The notes beneath the pieces were generated by a model. That model did not search any database. It saw only the letters and a list, made by a program, of their open reading frames with translations, and had not been told where the DNA came from. The position numbers and the translations under genes were made by a program. Shown piece by piece: positions 61,302 through 64,000 of a stretch of DNA of 64,000 bases. Location: NCBI RefSeq assembly GCF_021869535.1, contig NW_026262593.1, forward strand, positions 67,172,322 through 67,236,321. Reading direction: 5' to 3'. Source of the DNA: Mytilus californianus (lineage: Eukaryota; Mollusca; Bivalvia; Mytilida; Mytilidae). Each line of letters starts with the position of its first letter. Position 1 is the stretch's first letter.

Positions 61302-64000
61302 CACGATCATATCGTGCTTGGTCATGTATTTTTTCTTATGTTAGGTTCGGCCGTTTTCGTTATGTTGTCAATCAATAATCCTTAACCCGGATCTGTGCAC
61401 TTTATTCCGTACTTAACTTCTGCTGCCCTGTTCATTTGCTTTCTTAGGATATATATAGGATATACCTGTTATTAAAGGATTCAAGGGCTGAAAACTCGAT
61501 CACATCGTGCTTGGACATGAATTATTTCTTTTGGAATTTTGGCCGTTTTCGATATGTTGGCGCTCAGTTCTCCTTAACCCGGACCAGTGCACTCTGTTCA
61601 ATACTTAACATTTATTGCCCAGTATATTATCTTTCTTGGGATATATAGGGTATATCCGTTTTTAGAGGATTCAAGGGTTCAAAACTCGATCATATTGTAC
61701 TTGGTCATGTATTTTTCTTAGGTTAGGTTCGGCCCTTTTCGGTATACTAGTATTGTCAATCAATAATCCCTAAACCGGATCTGTGCCCTTTATTCAGCAC
61801 TTACCTTTTGTTGCCTAGTTCATTTGCTTTCTTAAGATATGTAGGACATACCTGTTATTAGAGGGTTCAAGGGCTAAAAACTCGATCATATCGTGATTAA
61901 TCATGTAATTTTTCTTTGGTAAGTTTTGCCGTTTTCGGTATGTTGGCGCTCAGTTATCCTTAACCCGGATCATTGCACTCTGTTCAATACTTAACTTTTG
62001 TGGCCCAGTATATTAGATTTCTTGGGATATATAGGATATAACTGTTTTTAGATGATTCAAGGTTTCAAAACTCGATCACATCGTGCTTGGTCATGTATTT
62101 TTTCTTTGGTAAGTTGGCCGTTTTCGGTATGTTGGCGCTCAGTAATCCTTATTCAGGAACTGTGCACTTTATTCAGTACTTAACTTCTATTGCCCAGTCG
62201 ATTTGCCTTCTTAGGATATATAGGATATACCTGTCATTAGGGGATTCAAGAGCTGTAAACTCGATCATATCGTGCTTGGGCATGTAATTTTTCTTTTGGA
62301 ATTTTGGCGGTTTTCGATATGTTGGCGCTCGGTTATCCTTAACCCAGATCAGTGCACTCTGTTAAATCCTTTACGTTTGTTGCCTTGTCTATTTGTTTTC
62401 TTCACGTATAGAGGATATGCCTGTTATTAGGGTACTAAAGGTCTAAAAACTCGATCATATCGTGCTTGGTCGTGTATTTTTTCTTTGGTAAGTTTTGCCG
62501 TTTTCGGTATGTTGGTGCTCAGTAATCCTTAACCCGGATCAGTGCAGTCTGTTCAATACTAAACTTTTGTGGCCCAGTATATTAGATTTCTTGGGATATA
62601 TAGGGTATACCTGTTTTTAGAGGATTCAAGGGTTGAGAATTCGATCATATCGTGCTTGCCCATGTATTTTTTCTTAGGTTAGGTTCGGCCGTTATCGATA
62701 TGTTGTCAATCAATAATCCTTAATCGGGATCTGTACACTTTATTCAGTAGATAACTTCTACTGTCCATTCCATTTGCTTTCTTATGATATATATAGAGAT
62801 TATATACCTGTTATTAAAGGGTTCAAGGGCTAAAAACTCGATCATATCGTGCATGGTCATGTATTTTTTCTTTGGTAAGTTTGGCTGTTTCCGGTATGTT
62901 GGCGCTCAGTTATCCTTAACCAGGAACTGTGCACTCTGTTCAATACTTAACTTTTGTTGCCCAGTATATCAGTTTTCTTGGGTTATAAGGAGTTTACCTG
63001 TTTTTAGAGGATTCAAGGGTTCAAAACTCGATCATGTCGTTCTTTGTCATGTATTTACTCTGATGTTAGGTTCGGCCGTTTTCGGTATGTTGTCAATCAA
63101 GTATCCTTAACCCTGATCTGTGCACTTTATTCAGTACTTAACGTTTGTTGCCCAGTCCATTTGCTTTCTTAGGATATATAGGATATACCTGTTATAAGGG
63201 GATTCAAGGGCAAAAAACTCAATCTTATCGTGCTTGGTCATGTATTTTTCCTTTGGTAAGTTTGACCGTTTTCGGTATGTTTGCGCTCAGTTATCATTAA
63301 CCCGGATCAGTGCACTCTGTTCAGTATTAAACGTTTGTTGCCTAGTATATTAGCTTTCTTGGGATATATAGGGTATACCTGTTTTTAGAGATTTCAAGGG
63401 TTCAAAACACGATCATATCGTGCTTGGTCATGTATTTTTTCTTATGTTAGGTTCGGCCGTTTTCGTTATGTTGTCAATCAATAATCCTTAACCCGGATCT
63501 GTGCACTTTATTCCGTACTTAACTTCTGCTGCCCTGTTCATTTGCTTTCTTAGGATATATATAGGATATACCTGTTATTAAAGGATTCAAGGGCTGAAAA
63601 CTCGATCACATCGTGCTTGGACATGAATTATTTCTTTTGGAATTTTGGCCGTTTTCGATATGTTGGCGCTCAGTTCTCCTTAACCCGGACCAGTGCACTC
63701 TGTTCAATACTTAACATTTATTGCCCAGTATATTATCTTTCTTGGGATATATAGGGTATATCCGTTTTTAGAGGATTCAAGGGTTCAAAACTCGATCATA
63801 TTGTACTTGGTCATGTATTTTTCTTAGGTTAGGTTCGGCCCTTTTCGGTATACTAGTATTGTCAATCAATAATCCCTAAACCGGATCTGTGCCCTTTATT
63901 CAGCACTTACCTTTTGTTGCCTAGTTCATTTGCTTTCTTAAGATATGTAGGACATACCTGTTATTAGAGGGTTCAAGGGCTAAAAACTCGATCATATCGT
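60731..64000 (+). repeat. 2,106-bp tandem repeat (11-mer m6-m16), second copy cut by window end
   Basis: Copy 1 is 60731-62836. Copy 2 starts with m6 62837, m7 63027, m8 63218, m9 63408, m10 63601, m11 63791, and m12 begins at 63987. Offsets are 2,106 bp throughout, including the m11 palindrome (61744 to 63850). The m6 of copy 2 carries TTATAAGGAG, the mark of unit 3, so it derives from the third 571-bp unit. Whether the 11-mer continues beyond the window cannot be seen. Confidence 0.87.
61302..62836 (+). repeat. m9-m16 of the second 5,337-bp copy
   Basis: m9 61302, m10 61495, m11 61685, m12 61881, m13 62071, m14 62260, m15 62450, m16 62640. m16's 3' part resembles the m16 at 24665 rather than the one at 57303. 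Its end carries the GTGCATGG anchor leading to m6. Confidence 0.85.

Larger units (their letters stand above)
54252..62836 (+). repeat. 5,337-bp tandem duplication (28-monomer unit)
   Basis: Copy 1 is 54252-59588 (m6 to m5 through the whole HOR minus m3 and m4). Copy 2 starts at 59589 and keeps a 5,337-bp offset to m16 at 62640. Shared private variants include TATTTTTCCTTTGG in m8, GACATGAATTATT in m10, TTGTCTATTTGTTTTC in m14 and TGGGCATG after m13. Copy 2's m16 differs from copy 1's (TTATGATATA and TTAAAGGGTTC) and passes to m6, so copy 2 is cut at about 62.8 kb. Confidence 0.9.
1..64000 (+). repeat. Satellite DNA array, ~190-bp monomers, head to tail
   Basis: The anchor ACTCGATCATATCGTG (with small variants) recurs about every 190 bp from position 103 to 63987, always on the plus strand. 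I counted 338 monomers including the two end fragments and one 63-bp remnant. Usual lengths are 189-193 bp, with fixed outliers of 183, 196 and 197 bp. No unique sequence, mobile element, inverted segment, tRNA or rRNA is visible between monomers. Short open frames of 60-123 codons recur at fixed phases of the repeat but are by-products of its periodicity (190 is not a multiple of 3), so no CDS is called. The size fits one nucleosome plus linker. A centromeric or pericentromeric location is likely but inferred; a subtelomeric or interstitial heterochromatin block is the alternative. Confidence 0.97.

Noticed and set aside
1..64000. A CRISPR array or other short spaced repeat system
   Set aside because: The whole 190-bp unit repeats with no unique spacers, and unit size and HOR order fit eukaryotic satellite DNA.

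Overview
The whole 64 kb is one uninterrupted block of tandem satellite DNA, all in one orientation. I see no supportable protein gene, RNA gene, transposon, CRISPR array or unique sequence. The repeat is AT-rich (about 38% GC in a row counted by hand) with a monomer of about 190 bp: 338 monomers including the two cut by the window ends and one 63-bp remnant, mean spacing 190.5 bp. This is typical of a eukaryotic centromeric or heterochromatic array at nucleosome-sized periodicity. Parts of a conserved box (AAACTCG ... CGTGCTT ... CCGTTTTCGG) remind me of grass centromere satellites such as maize CentC, so a monocot plant is my tentative guess. That is from memory and needs a database search. 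Coordinates of monomers are given from a fixed phase point, the C of the ACTCGATC anchor.

Organisation level 1: two monomer types, A (carries TGTTGTCAATCAA, GATCTGTGCACTTTATTCAG, CAGTCCATTTGC) and B (carries TTTGGTAAG, GTTGGCGCTCAG, GATCAGTGCACTCTGTTCAA, CAGTATATTAGC), mostly alternating, so the basic unit is a dimer of about 380 bp. Level 2: the monomers fall into 24 recurring variants that I name m1 to m24 in the order in which they follow each other. The inferred full higher-order repeat (HOR) is 24 monomers, about 4.58 kb. The nearest complete copy is 14002-18577 (23 monomers in order plus a hybrid). Level 3: the 24-mer appears in shortened and rearranged forms: an 8-mer of 1,519 bp (m20-m24, m1-m3), a 6-mer of 1,139 bp (m3, m20-m24), an 11-mer of 2,088 bp, a 13-mer of 2,479 bp, a 28-mer of 5,337 bp containing a tripled 3-mer of 571 bp, and an 11-mer of 2,106 bp.

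Layout: 1-8667 rearranged 8-mer and 24-mer fragments including a 2,088-bp tandem duplication; 8668-18577 the most canonical part (20 ordered monomers, an 8-mer copy, then the type 24-mer); 18578-22184 6-mer copies; 22185-31331 a 22-monomer variant of the HOR and mixed fragments; 31332-36289 a nearly identical 2,479-bp tandem duplication; 36290-51004 a mosaic with many hybrid monomers, 6-mer copies and the only off-register junction (40470-40532); 51005-64000 the young 5,337-bp and 2,106-bp duplications. Almost every rearrangement keeps the 190-bp register, as expected from unequal homologous exchange between repeats.

The array encodes nothing recognisable. Its likely role, if centromeric, is structural: positioning nucleosomes and providing a substrate for kinetochore chromatin. 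That role is inferred, not shown by the sequence.
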